A stretch of DNA of 64,000 nt. Origin: Metridium senile (Eukaryota > Cnidaria > Anthozoa > Actiniaria > Metridiidae). Positions 20,496 to 28,564 of this stretch are shown piece by piece; positions within the stretch are counted from its first letter, which is position 1, and every line of letters begins with the position of its first letter. Location of the stretch: assembly GCA_949775045.1 (NCBI GenBank), contig CATKSA010000220.1:124001-188000 (forward strand), read 5' to 3'. A program made the translations under genes and the position numbers. The notes beneath the pieces were generated by a model. That model did not search any database. It was not told the DNA's origin and worked only from the letters and a program-made list of their open reading frames with translations.

Positions 20496-21578
20496 ATGTT
20501 ATTTGAAGAAGTCAGAAATGCTCTTGTATATGCTTATACCGAAGGATATATTGATGACGGCGAATTTTTGTCACTATATGAATACTATGAACCAAGCAAT
20601 CCTTCGTATCCTTACTGGGAATTTGACAAGTTTTGCCTAGACGATTTTACTTCTAGCGAATGTGAATCAAATTTCCGAGTGGCTAAAGATGATCTTGTTG
20701 TTTTAAAGAACGCATTACACTTTCCAGACAAGTTAACATGCCCTCAAGGGACAGTGTGTGATGGACTAGAAGGACTTTGTTTGTTGCTCAAACGACTGGC
20801 TTACCCATGCCGATACTTTGATTTGATGTACTTTTTCGCTCGTCCACTGCCAGAAATTTGTATGATATTCAACACAGCACTTGAATGGATCTATAGTGAG
20901 CATGGGTTTCGTTTAACCTCCTGGAACCAGCCAATTCTATCACCTGTTGCTCTTCAAGAGTACTGTCAAGCTATAGCTAGACAAGGAAGTCCGCTTACAA
21001 ACTGTTTTGGCTTTGTCGATGGTACTGTTCGCCCTATATGCCGCCCTGGAGAAAACCAAAGAGTAGTGTATAACGGACATAAAAGAGTACATGCTCTAAA
21101 ATTTCAATCTGTAGCAATTCCAAATGGGCTCATAGCAAATCTTTACGGGCCTGTGGAAGGCTGTAGACATGATGCAGGAATGCTGAAAGACTCTGGGCTG
21201 TTGGAGATTCTTGAAAGACAAGCTCTTAACCCTAGGGGAGATATCCTGTGTATTTATGGAGATCCAGCTTACCCATTACGTCCCCAATTAATGGCCCCTT
21301 ATCGGCTAGGAGAAGTCCCAGTACTTACTCAAGACATGCAAGCCTTTAATGAAGCAATGAGCTCAGTTAGAGTGTCTGTGGAATGGTTGTTCGGTGATGT
21401 GTCAAACTACTTTAAGTTTATTGACTTTAAAAAGAACTTAAAGTTGGGGTTAAGCGCAGTAGGAAAGTTCTACATAGTTTCTGCCCTTTTCAGCAATATG
21501 CTCACCTGCCTTTATGGGAACTTAACTTCAAGTGAGTTCCAACTGGATCCACCAACTGTCCAAAACTATTTGGCTTAA
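20496..21578 (+). CDS. PIF/Harbinger DDE transposase
   Basis: 360 residues from the first ATG (20496). Conserved acidic positions are Asp175 in GFVDGT, Asp226 in CRHDAG, Asp256 in YGDPAYPL and Glu296 in VSVEWLFG, as in the DDE_Tnp_4 fold. The N-terminal 100 residues are acidic and lack an obvious DNA-binding motif, as expected when the partner Myb-like protein provides binding. No introns are needed and there are no frameshifts. It lies 182 bp inside the left end. It cuts and inserts the element, probably together with the neighbouring protein. Confidence 0.9.
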   Translation: MLFEEVRNALVYAYTEGYIDDGEFLSLYEYYEPSNPSYPYWEFDKFCLDDFTSSECESNFRVAKDDLVVLKNALHFPDKLTCPQGTVCDGLEGLCLLLKRLAYPCRYFDLMYFFARPLPEICMIFNTALEWIYSEHGFRLTSWNQPILSPVALQEYCQAIARQGSPLTNCFGFVDGTVRPICRPGENQRVVYNGHKRVHALKFQSVAIPNGLIANLYGPVEGCRHDAGMLKDSGLLEILERQALNPRGDILCIYGDPAYPLRPQLMAPYRLGEVPVLTQDMQAFNEAMSSVRVSVEWLFGDVSNYFKFIDFKKNLKLGLSAVGKFYIVSALFSNMLTCLYGNLTSSEFQLDPPTVQNYLA

Positions 21579-22499
21579 GCACTTTTAATTATGTTTTATT
21601 TCAGATATGAACTAATAGCAAGGCTGCTTGTATCAGACTGTAAGACTGTTTTGCTTTACATCAACTAAAACTGTAAGGAAAAAATGAAAGAAGCAAAATC
21701 TAATGGCCATGGCCAAGAGTGTAATATTCAGTCAAAAAAAAACAAACAATACAAATATATTGTGTACAAATAGAATACATTATATCTGTGAAACAATTGA
21801 AAATACTAGTGTTTGTTAAATAACTAAACAATATATAAGACAATGAATGTTTTACAAATTTGTAAAATTTTGCTTGAAAACTATTTCACAGATGTAGTAA
21901 ATGCACTCTACTAGAGTGCAAACAATATAACCGTGAAACACTAATGACTAAATTGTCCAAAATAGTGCTAGTTAAACAATAGAACAATATAATAAATATA
22001 AAACAGTACAATTAAGTATTACTAATATTTCACAGATATGTTGTTTGCACTTTATTTCATGCATGAATACACTATTGTACTCAAATAAAAACACTTTGTA
22101 AACTATATAAATCGTTTAATTCAATCACTCTAACTTGTCACTACTTTGTACACCACTTTCTAGTGTTTGTATTCACAAAATGTAGTGTCATAGAGTGGTT
22201 TTCTGTCAACTGTGAAAGAAAAAATGACTAAATATTTTGCAGTAGATTATAATGAACAAAATAAAACAATGGGTTTGAGGTTTAGTACTAAATATTAGAC
22301 TTACTATTTTTTCACAGTTGACGACAACCACTCCTGCGTGTTTGTAGCATTAACTAAAACATTTGTATTTCAGATAGACAAGTAGTTTCTTGTATCCAAT
22401 TTACAATCTAAACTCAAACTTTAACTACAATATAGAACTCTGATAAAAGTGTATCTTTATATAATAACTGTATAAATATATAATAACAAAGTTTCGCTC
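21579..22499. repeat. Harbinger intergenic region with serial GTGAAAC hairpins
   Basis: Several inverted-repeat units share TGTGAAA arms. One pairs about 21780-21795 with about 21881-21903. Another pairs GAGTGCAAAC near 21914 and CCGTGAAAC near 21931 with TTTCACAGATATGTTGTTTGCAC ending near 22050 (arms 20 nt or shorter). A third pairs about 22193-22222 with about 22313-22337. A short palindrome TGCACTCTAcTAGAGTGCA lies at about 21902-21920. A similar unit is at 23321-23430 inside the Myb-like gene intron. They could be nested small elements or transposase-binding repeats. Confidence 0.6.
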
Positions 22500-23817
22500 T
22501 CACTTTGACATTTTCTGAATAAGAGCTAGGACAAGATTTTGGGTGTTTTGCTGACTTTGCATCATCTGCTGTAGTTGCTGTGTTTGAAGCTCTAACTCTT
22601 TTCGCTTTAACTCCATTTCTTCTTTTCTTAGTTCTGCCTCTCTTTCTGACTTTTCTGATAGAAAAGCAAAAGCATCAGAACTTTTTTTTCTTGATCTCCT
22701 GGGCCTTTTTGCAGCCACTGTTTCTTCATCTGAATCAGAATCCATATCAGTACTTTTCCCAGCCTTCACCCACGTGGTCATGGCCTTCTCCCTGCAAGCA
22801 AGTGCCTCTTTTCTTTTCTTCTCCAATTTTTTTGAGTTGGCATTATCCACACGAATTGGTTCTGAACTCATCTTCTCTGTTATGTCTTCCAGTAGACTAT
22901 CTATTTCAGTGGGTGGATCCTCTTCAACTCCACTTGCTTTTTGACTTTGTTGTTTTTTCTTCTTGTATTCTCCTATCAACTTATTAAACTGCTCGCGTAC
23001 ACTTCGCTGATCCCTTGGTGTACTCTTAAAAAGACTATAGCTATTGACTTTATCAGCTGTTTCAGACCATTTTTGTCCAGCCTCCTTGCTCCCAACTTTA
23101 TACAGAAAAGGCTCAGATGTTATTACTTCACGGAGTAAAATTGTGTTTCGTCCTTCGGACCATCGAAACACTGGGCCACTATTCAAGAGAAAAATCAAAT
23201 CAAAAATAGAATATGATGATTACAATATATTTTCATGAAGAAAAAATATCACTAAATTATAGAATGAATGAAACAAATCAACCTGAATATGAATTTATTG
23301 TTTTTTATTATCCATAAATAGAGTACAAACATTATACCCGTGAAACGTTAAACACTAGAAAACAATAGAATTAGCATAAAATATCACTATTTAGTACTAT
23401 TTATGTTTCACACTTCTTATGTTTGTACTCCAGTATTCATAAAATTTCTTAGTTATTGAATGAAATTTTTCAATATCTTTTCAAGTAAAATGGTCCACAA
23501 CAAATACAGTTCACTGTTCATTCCTTATTAATATAAACAATCTATTTTGCAAACAAGTTTTGATATTTTTTTCAATTCTTTTTTCACTAAAAAATAGTTA
23601 GAACTTGGACAACTTTAGGTTTACTTGACTTACTGTGAAACGCTCGGTGAAACGCCAGTACTAGTCGGATTACTAGTTGAACCAGAACTGTCACTAGAAG
23701 AAAGAAAAGTGCCGATTAGTAAAATTGAATAATGAGACGTCTCGAATTGTTCATGAATACTAGAGCTAAATGATAATTGAGGATACGAAATTGTGTTTAC
23801 CTGTTTGATTTAGACAT
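22500..23817 (-). CDS. Harbinger Myb/SANT-like DNA-binding protein, three-exon model
   Basis: Exons 23817-23801, 23693-23634 and 23178-22500 join in frame (total 756 nt, 251 residues). Donors are AG|GTAAAC and CA|GTAAGT; acceptors are TTCTAG and TGAATAG. The short Ser/Thr-rich N-terminus leads into a Trp-containing Myb/SANT-like domain (FRWSEGRNT onward, to about residue 100), then a basic nuclear-localisation-like RPRRSRKK and a Gln/Glu-rich coiled coil at the C-terminus. In this family such a protein brings the transposase to the nucleus and the element ends. Without splicing, the frame would start in intron sequence at 23198, which is less likely. Confidence 0.7.
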
Positions 23818-24144
23818 CACTTCGCTCTGTAAGCCTACCTTTGTAAATGCACTAAACAAGACAAAAATATAACTAATTGTCCGCTTTTTTTTCCTAATTA
23901 GAGGCTTGAGATTGTTTACACTTAGTCATCACATATGCAAAGCTGAAAATAATGGTATCTACGGCAAAAGTACTTGTGTAGTCGTGACTACACGAAATTC
24001 TCTGACTTCTTACCGTAGCGAATTCACAACACGACAGACTACGGAGAGTGCATGTTAGTGCACATGCGCAAAACAACTCGTCCCAGTCGACTTCCGGTGC
24101 TCGTCGGTAGTCCGTAGTCCGTAGTCTCTGATCTTAAAGTGCTT
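23818..24144. other. Harbinger right end, with transposon promoter region
   Basis: 327 bp between the Myb-like start and the right end, with no gene. It contains CCGTAGTCCGTAGT subterminal repeats mirrored at the left end. The promoter for the Myb-like gene must lie here. Confidence 0.6.
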
Positions 24145-24147
24145 AAT

Positions 24148-24822
24148 AACACCGATGACCACACCAACTGCTGTTATCACGGCAACGGTGGTAAATCCAT
24201 ATTTCTTAAAAATCGCCTTTACACGGTCCTTCAGAGACATCCTTTCCTCTATGCTCTCATTCTCCCGCTCTAGTTGCTCAATCTCACTCTGCGTTTCCCC
24301 AATCTGCGTATCTATGGTCTCTCTTCGATTCTCAGGGACCTCATTTCTATCGGTCTCTAACCGCCTCAACCTTTCTTTTCTATTTGCAACCTCTTCTTCA
24401 TTGGAGCGGATAATCTCTTCAGCGGACGGTCCAAGACTTTTCTTGATGTCCTTTGGGAGCTCTCCATTCAACTCACCCCCTACGCCAAATAATGGTCTAG
24501 CCCTACCGCCCCGCCTTTTAAGCTTTACGATGACATTGTCATAGTCATCGAGAGTGGCTGTAAAGGGTGATTTCGCAGGGTTTATATTAGGATATTTTTC
24601 ACGAATTCTATCCCAAGCGTTTCCCATCCCCTCTTCTCTAGGTATTAATGGAGTATGTTCATCCACACCATGTATAAACGATGTTTCATCTGTAGTATGA
24701 CGGCGGAAAGGATCATGAGTTGATGTGGATGTCATGGGGATTGACTCACCCTCATTATCATCGCCTGGATCAACAGGTTCGAAAGGATTTTCTCTATCGG
24801 GAATCTCTGGGTCAATATCCAT
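24148..24822 (-). pseudogene. 5' half of the Polinton coiled-coil/membrane gene (split by Harbinger)
   Basis: Encodes residues 1-225 of the copy B protein (58345-59253): an acidic Pro-rich N-terminus (MDIDPEIPDRENPFEP), a central coiled coil (about 140-200) and a first hydrophobic segment (about 208-225). The frame then runs into the transposon end and stops at 24055, giving a 255-residue product with a foreign tail and no C-terminal membrane helix. Its start and TTTAAAG box are intact. Confidence 0.9.
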
Positions 24823-24857
24823 TTCTTATTTTGTAAGTAGAATAAGAAATCTTTAAA
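24821..24857 (-). promoter_or_regulatory. TTTAAAG box and 10-bp hairpin before the coiled-coil/membrane gene
   Basis: TTTAAAG (24857-24851) is followed at once by ATTTCTTATT, a 10-nt loop and AATAAGAAAT (arms 24850-24841 and 24830-24821). The final arm bases are the AT of the start codon at 24822. The box touches the stop of the upstream gene (24861-24859). Confidence 0.6.
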
Positions 24858-24858
24858 C

Positions 24859-25275
24859 TTATATCCATTTACTCGCTACATAGCCGAGAGCTAACATTCC
24901 ACCACCGACATATGCCATCTCTCCCATCTTTTGGTTGCTGCCCGGTCTATAGTAATCTGAGAGCTCAGGCTCTTTCAAATCAAAATCTGGATGTGTTTGA
25001 GAATATAATCTGAAAGCCTCATCTGTCTCTTTATCGTTCTCATCTGCACGAACTTTATTATTGTATTCTTTCGCCAACCAATCCTGATATTCCTGTCTTT
25101 TTTTCTGCCACCCACCCATTGCTTGTTGATACTTTTCAAGTGCTTTATCATGTCTTATTTTTTCTTTATCAACATGAGTACCATCAGAAGATAAGTATTT
25201 TGCAAGGTAACTCCCTCCAACAAATGTTGTTGCATTAAGAATAGCTCCTCCAATCATCAATGCTATTGTTGCCAT
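24859..25275 (-). CDS. Polinton small membrane protein, 138 aa
   Basis: A hydrophobic N-terminal helix (about 3-26) and a Gly-rich C-terminal hydrophobic helix (about 118-137) flank a charged, helical middle (KEKIRHDKALEKYQQA and on). This two-anchor layout recurs in small proteins of Polintons, but I know no function. It stands 22 nt after the 74-aa gene on the same strand. Only a weak box (CTAAAAAATAC) precedes it, so it may be read from an upstream start. Confidence 0.75.
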   Translation of the reverse strand: MATIALMIGGAILNATTFVGGSYLAKYLSSDGTHVDKEKIRHDKALEKYQQAMGGWQKKRQEYQDWLAKEYNNKVRADENDKETDEAFRLYSQTHPDFDLKEPELSDYYRPGSNQKMGEMAYVGGGMLALGYVASKWI

Positions 25276-25297
25276 TTATTAATCAAAGCAGTATTTT

Positions 25298-25522
25298 TTA
25301 GATGGTTTTAGGTATGATCTTTTGAGTTTCCAGATAATCTTTCAAGTACATACTTCCAGACAGAACCGCGACCCACTTGGCATAACTAACGATAGATGAA
25401 GAGGGGTCATTGATAAACGATTCCTTCATAACTTTCTTTCCAACATAGCCAACACCGGCGGCCAATCCGATAATGACGGCTGAATCGGTAACCGTTTTCA
25501 CAAGTTTGTTTTCAGTTGACAT
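25298..25522 (-). CDS. Polinton small membrane protein, 74 aa
   Basis: A short polar N-terminus is followed by a Gly/Val-rich hydrophobic segment (about 13-28) and a second moderately hydrophobic segment (about 45-60). No known family. The TTTAAAG box at 25553-25547, 24 nt before the ATG, supports it as a real gene despite its size. Intact and identical in copy B as far as seen. Confidence 0.65.
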   Translation of the reverse strand: MSTENKLVKTVTDSAVIIGLAAGVGYVGKKVMKESFINDPSSSIVSYAKWVAVLSGSMYLKDYLETQKIIPKTI

Positions 25523-25546
25523 GATTTTATTATTGATAGAGAAAAG

Positions 25547-25553
25547 CTTTAAA
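25547..25553 (-). promoter_or_regulatory. TTTAAAG box before the 74-aa gene
   Basis: GTTTAAAGCTTTTC lies between the stop of the 137-aa gene and the ATG at 25522, 24 nt from the latter. No strong hairpin follows here. Confidence 0.5.
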
Positions 25554-25561
25554 CTATTTTC

Positions 25562-25975
25562 TTACAGCATGCCTATTTTCGGAGTTGATTTGGTAGCCTG
25601 TGGGATAGGAATTTTTGATGGTGGTGGTTCTTTGAATGATTCTGGTATATGAGTTGGGACCTGTGATAAATCAACTACTCTGTTTTTGTAGTACCTCATA
25701 AATATATCAACTGCGGTAAACCCTATTCCAACTATAGAAAGCACAGTTGTAAAAGATAGCTCCGGAATCCAGGCCTGTCCCTCATCAGAAGGTTCCTCAG
25801 GGCTTCGATCAGCCTCACGTTTCATTTCCCTAGCTAACGCCTCTTTCGCCTTCCTATTATACGCAGCAAGCTTCCTACCGGCATCGACTTTTTTAGGATC
25901 TTTTTCCTTAGTTCCGCTTTTTGCTGGAAGTGGATTCTTAGTAATCTGTTCAACCTCTTGATTTTCGTTAGACAT
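25562..25975 (-). CDS. Polinton small protein with one membrane segment, 137 aa
   Basis: A Lys/Glu/Arg-rich helical N-terminal half (about 1-65) is followed by a hydrophobic stretch (about 72-88, FTTVLSIVGIGFTAVDIF) and a Pro-rich tail with PPPSKIPIP. No known family. Probably virion- or membrane-associated from its company. The start is supported by the box and hairpin just upstream. Confidence 0.7.
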   Translation of the reverse strand: MSNENQEVEQITKNPLPAKSGTKEKDPKKVDAGRKLAAYNRKAKEALAREMKREADRSPEEPSDEGQAWIPELSFTTVLSIVGIGFTAVDIFMRYYKNRVVDLSQVPTHIPESFKEPPPSKIPIPQATKSTPKIGML

Positions 25976-26009
25976 GATTCTTTATGTGTTCAGGTAAAGA
26001 ATCTTTAAA
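25976..26009 (-). promoter_or_regulatory. TTTAAAG box and 9-bp hairpin before the 137-aa gene
   Basis: TTTAAAG (26009-26003) overlaps GATTCTTTA, a 10-nt loop and TAAAGAATC (arms 26003-25995 and 25984-25976). The ATG at 25975 follows directly. Confidence 0.6.
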
Positions 26010-26023
26010 TCAAAATCCATGCT

Positions 26024-26095
26024 CAAGAGTTTTCTAAGTTGTGCTCAAGAGTTTTCTAAGTTGTGCTCAAGAGTTTTCTAAGTTGTGCTCAAGGG
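26024..26095. repeat. 22-bp tandem repeat at the 3' end of the 176-aa gene
   Basis: Three near-perfect units of GCTCAAGAGTTTTCTAAGTT plus two bases and one diverged unit. The unit length is not a multiple of three, so each unit shifts frame; the gene's stop falls in the first units it reaches. Copy B: 60455-60526. Confidence 0.85.
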
Positions 26096-26597
26096 TTTGC
26101 TCAGTTGTGCTTGAAAGTTCTTGTATTTTGCTGGAAACCTCCTCTGATGCTCCTAGTTTAACATGCCTAGCAACTTGAAAGAGAGCGCTAGCAAGTGCTA
26201 CCAATCTTCCACCTTTCAAAACCAAGAGACCTGCAAAGTTTGACAGTTCACGTTTAACCAATTCATCATTCTGTAAGTCTTTGCTAAGCGCTTCAACGTT
26301 ATCTACAGGAACCACGTAGGAGATGGCGTGAGACGCTGCTTGAAGTGCAGATTCTACTAACCCTCCCGTTACTTGTTTTCCTAAGACAGCCTGATAACGA
26401 ACAAAATACTTTTCAACTTCTTTTGCTGTGAGTTTCTTGATATCACCAAGACTCATATCAATACCGAGATACTCCTTAGTAGTCCCCAACGATGCGAGAA
26501 TAGCCAGTGATTCTCGTTTGACTTCAATATCATCAGTAGGTAGACTAGGTGCAGCCTCAACCGGTTGCTCATTAATATAATCCTCAACACTTGCCAT
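26067..26597 (-). CDS. Polinton protein, 176 aa, unknown
   Basis: Largely helical, with an acidic N-terminus and a hydrophobic, Ala/Leu-rich helix at about 120-145 (LLVLKGGRLVALASALF), then a polar C-terminus. No recognised domain. It sits directly downstream of the packaging ATPase on the same strand. Its last codons fall in a 22-bp tandem repeat (26030-26095), so the C-terminus and stop vary with repeat phase and may be a recent replacement of the original end. Confidence 0.7.
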   Translation of the reverse strand: MASVEDYINEQPVEAAPSLPTDDIEVKRESLAILASLGTTKEYLGIDMSLGDIKKLTAKEVEKYFVRYQAVLGKQVTGGLVESALQAASHAISYVVPVDNVEALSKDLQNDELVKRELSNFAGLLVLKGGRLVALASALFQVARHVKLGASEEVSSKIQELSSTTEQTLEHNLENS

Positions 26598-26601
26598 CTT
26601 T

Positions 26602-26641
26602 TTCTTGTTTCGTCTTGAAACAAGAACAACAACTCTTTAAA
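26602..26641 (-). promoter_or_regulatory. TTTAAAG box and 10-bp hairpin before the 176-aa gene
   Basis: TTTAAAG (26641-26635) overlaps the TAA stop of the ATPase gene. Then come TTCTTGTTTC and GAAACAAGAA (26626-26617 and 26611-26602, 5-nt loop), and the ATG at 26597. The hairpin could equally mark the 3' end of the ATPase transcript. Confidence 0.6.
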
Positions 26642-27263
26642 TCACTGTAGGAATCTCCAAATAACATTGAAATGGATATCTCAAACAGAAACACAGTCTC
26701 GAATATCGTTCTGTTTTCAGAAGTTCTATAAATTTTTTACGTGTTTCAACATCCAGATCACCCCCATAATCTTCAAAGAGAGTTTTTGCAGCAATTTGAG
26801 ATGGATTATGGAATGCTACAACACAGGCGACGTTGTCACGAAATGGTTTAGCGATCGAATTCGTTTGTTGCGTCAAAACCCATACAGATAACCCCTCATG
26901 CCTGCCAGAAAAGGCAAGATCGATAAACTTGTTAGAACGCTGTTTCAAGTCCTTAGACACAGCGCAGTCGTCTAAAATAATTAGCGTATTTGTGCCAGAG
27001 AGCAATTCTGTGGTTAGCTTTAACAACTCATTAATCTCATCGCCGTTGCTAGCATCTGGAGACAGCACAATAAAGCGTTTATCATTCCTGGCAAATCTGT
27101 GATAGGTCTTATTCTTTGCATAGGTTGGACATATCAAAACGATATATTCAAAGACATTGCGGAACGGTCCTCGGAGTTGTTCTATTAAATATTTTGTTTT
27201 CCCACAATTAGTAGGTCCTGTGATGATACAATGAAATGGTGTTTTATCTTGTAACTCTTCCAT
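26637..27263 (-). CDS. Genome-packaging ATPase (FtsK/HerA-type)
   Basis: 208 residues from the ATG at 27263. Walker A is GPTNCGKT (16-23) and Walker B is TLIILDDC with Asp98-Asp99. The WVLTQQ segment after it suits the sensor region of this family. An earlier in-frame ATG (27305) lies inside the capsid gene and before the AT-rich box, so the later start is preferred; it also gives the usual family length. In Polintons and related viruses it drives DNA into the capsid. It overlaps no other gene when started here and follows the capsid gene by 25 nt. Confidence 0.88.
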   Translation of the reverse strand: MEELQDKTPFHCIITGPTNCGKTKYLIEQLRGPFRNVFEYIVLICPTYAKNKTYHRFARNDKRFIVLSPDASNGDEINELLKLTTELLSGTNTLIILDDCAVSKDLKQRSNKFIDLAFSGRHEGLSVWVLTQQTNSIAKPFRDNVACVVAFHNPSQIAAKTLFEDYGGDLDVETRKKFIELLKTERYSRLCFCLRYPFQCYLEIPTVI

Positions 27264-27288
27264 TCTTTGTATCACGCAAGTCTTTTTT

Positions 27289-28530
27289 TTAATACAAGAT
27301 TGCATTCAAATTCGAGTGCATGATCTCCATCAGCGCATCGGCCACTACAAACATGTGGCAGTTGATACTACCGCTTCCTCCGACTTTCCGTTTCATTTCT
27401 AGTTTTACTCCGTCTCGCGTGTTGTTCAAGACTAGACCTCCTCCGTGAATGTTGTTATCTGAGTGTGTTCTCAAGTCGATCCACAAAGCAAACTTGTTAT
27501 CAGTGTAAAAATCTTGTTGCTTGAGCGAACTTGTGAATCCGAGTCGTTTCTTTATCGATTCCCACAAGTCGGTTGGCATCATTCCTTTGGAATAGAGTCG
27601 GTTTGGCATTCCGTCAACATTGATGTGAATTGACTTTATATCGGGGTTGACAAACTTCTCAGAGTCTCGCGTGCCCGCTGCGTGATTCTCTGTAAATAGA
27701 CAGAGCACTCCCGTCATTGATTTTCTCGGTAGATTGATATGCTCGTTAATAACCGAGTCATTTGGCTTGGAGATGGTGAAAGTCTTGTGAAGAATGACGT
27801 TCTCGTAGAAGAAGCCTTTCCCAATTTGATAGGAGGTCGCTGCCTCCCTAGCAAGATATTCACTGGAAATGCATAGGTACTCCAGTTCAAGGTTTGTAAT
27901 TGTATACGTTGGAGTCTTGACTGTGTCAGAATAGACAACAACGTCTGATACGGGAGCGAGTGTAATCTCAAATGTGAGTGGGTGTGGCAGAGCTTTTGGG
28001 TAGAAAACACCATGCTCATTCAGAATAGGATGGTCCAGTGGGATCTTGTACTTGGTGTTGTGAACTGCTGCAAGAGCTACCTCTTTTGCGTTAGAGGTAA
28101 CCTTGTCTCCTGCATTCGTTCTGAGTTTTCTCATGTTCTCTAATGAGATACCCTGTTTCAATCTATCCTCTCGCTCCTCCTTGGGGATGAATAGGTCATG
28201 ATAAGTTTGAAATAGATCGTATCTTTGAGTATCCTGTAGTGTTTCTCCACCAAAAAGAACCCTGAGCCTGGACACTAGGTTTCGACCAACGTTGTTGACG
28301 AGAGTATTATTCGTATGCCCTGCGACACCTAAGTCGAATAGTAAGGATATACTTCCGGGAACGATAACCACATTTTCAGCAAGTTTTGGTATGTTTAAAT
28401 ACAGAGTCTCCCCAGGGTTTGCAGATGAGGGGTTCAACGTGATTCGATTAAGTGAAGATTCCGCCTTCAAACCGAAAGGTTCTCGCGGGATTCTGTTTGG
28501 ATTAAGTTTTTCTGAAATAGCTTGTGACAT
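27289..28530 (-). CDS. Major capsid protein (double jelly-roll type)
   Basis: 413 residues, beta-rich, of the size usual for Polinton major capsid proteins. Typical features are an N-terminal region with NIPKLAENVVIVPGS, the LRVLFGGETLQDTQRYDLFQ block (about 88-107), and a C-terminal domain ending in a VADALMEI helix. It lies next to the packaging ATPase, the normal partner order. It would assemble into trimeric capsomers of an icosahedral shell. Assignment is from pattern and context. The frame is intact in both copies. Confidence 0.85.
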   Translation of the reverse strand: MSQAISEKLNPNRIPREPFGLKAESSLNRITLNPSSANPGETLYLNIPKLAENVVIVPGSISLLFDLGVAGHTNNTLVNNVGRNLVSRLRVLFGGETLQDTQRYDLFQTYHDLFIPKEEREDRLKQGISLENMRKLRTNAGDKVTSNAKEVALAAVHNTKYKIPLDHPILNEHGVFYPKALPHPLTFEITLAPVSDVVVYSDTVKTPTYTITNLELEYLCISSEYLAREAATSYQIGKGFFYENVILHKTFTISKPNDSVINEHINLPRKSMTGVLCLFTENHAAGTRDSEKFVNPDIKSIHINVDGMPNRLYSKGMMPTDLWESIKKRLGFTSSLKQQDFYTDNKFALWIDLRTHSDNNIHGGGLVLNNTRDGVKLEMKRKVGGSGSINCHMFVVADALMEIMHSNLNAILY

Positions 28531-28564
28531 AATTATTTTAAGAGAAGGATAGATAATCTTTAAA
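28531..28564 (-). promoter_or_regulatory. TTTAAAG box of the capsid gene overlapping the integrase start
   Basis: TTTAAAG at 28564-28558 is 27 nt before the capsid ATG (28530). Its first base pair is the A of the integrase ATG (28564) on the other strand. So the two divergent genes share only 33 bp, and the capsid box is at the integrase initiation codon. A weak ATTAT/ATAAT dyad lies between. Confidence 0.6.

Larger units (their letters stand above)
20314..24144. mobile_element. PIF/Harbinger DNA transposon, only in copy A
   Basis: 3,831 bp between matching ends AAGCACTTTAAGATC and GATCTTAAAGTGCTT, with further subterminal ACTACGGACTACG-type repeats at both ends. The flanks share AATAA at both sides and copy B has the uninterrupted site, so the net insertion is 3,834 bp and the duplication is 3 bp. 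AAT gives symmetric ends; TAA would be the family-typical target. It carries the expected two genes, a DDE transposase and a Myb/SANT-like protein, arranged convergently. Both are open, so it could be active. Confidence 0.93.

Noticed and set aside
24055..24822. A 255-residue protein as a natural gene
   Set aside because: Its last 30 codons are transposon end sequence; copy B shows the true 302-residue form.
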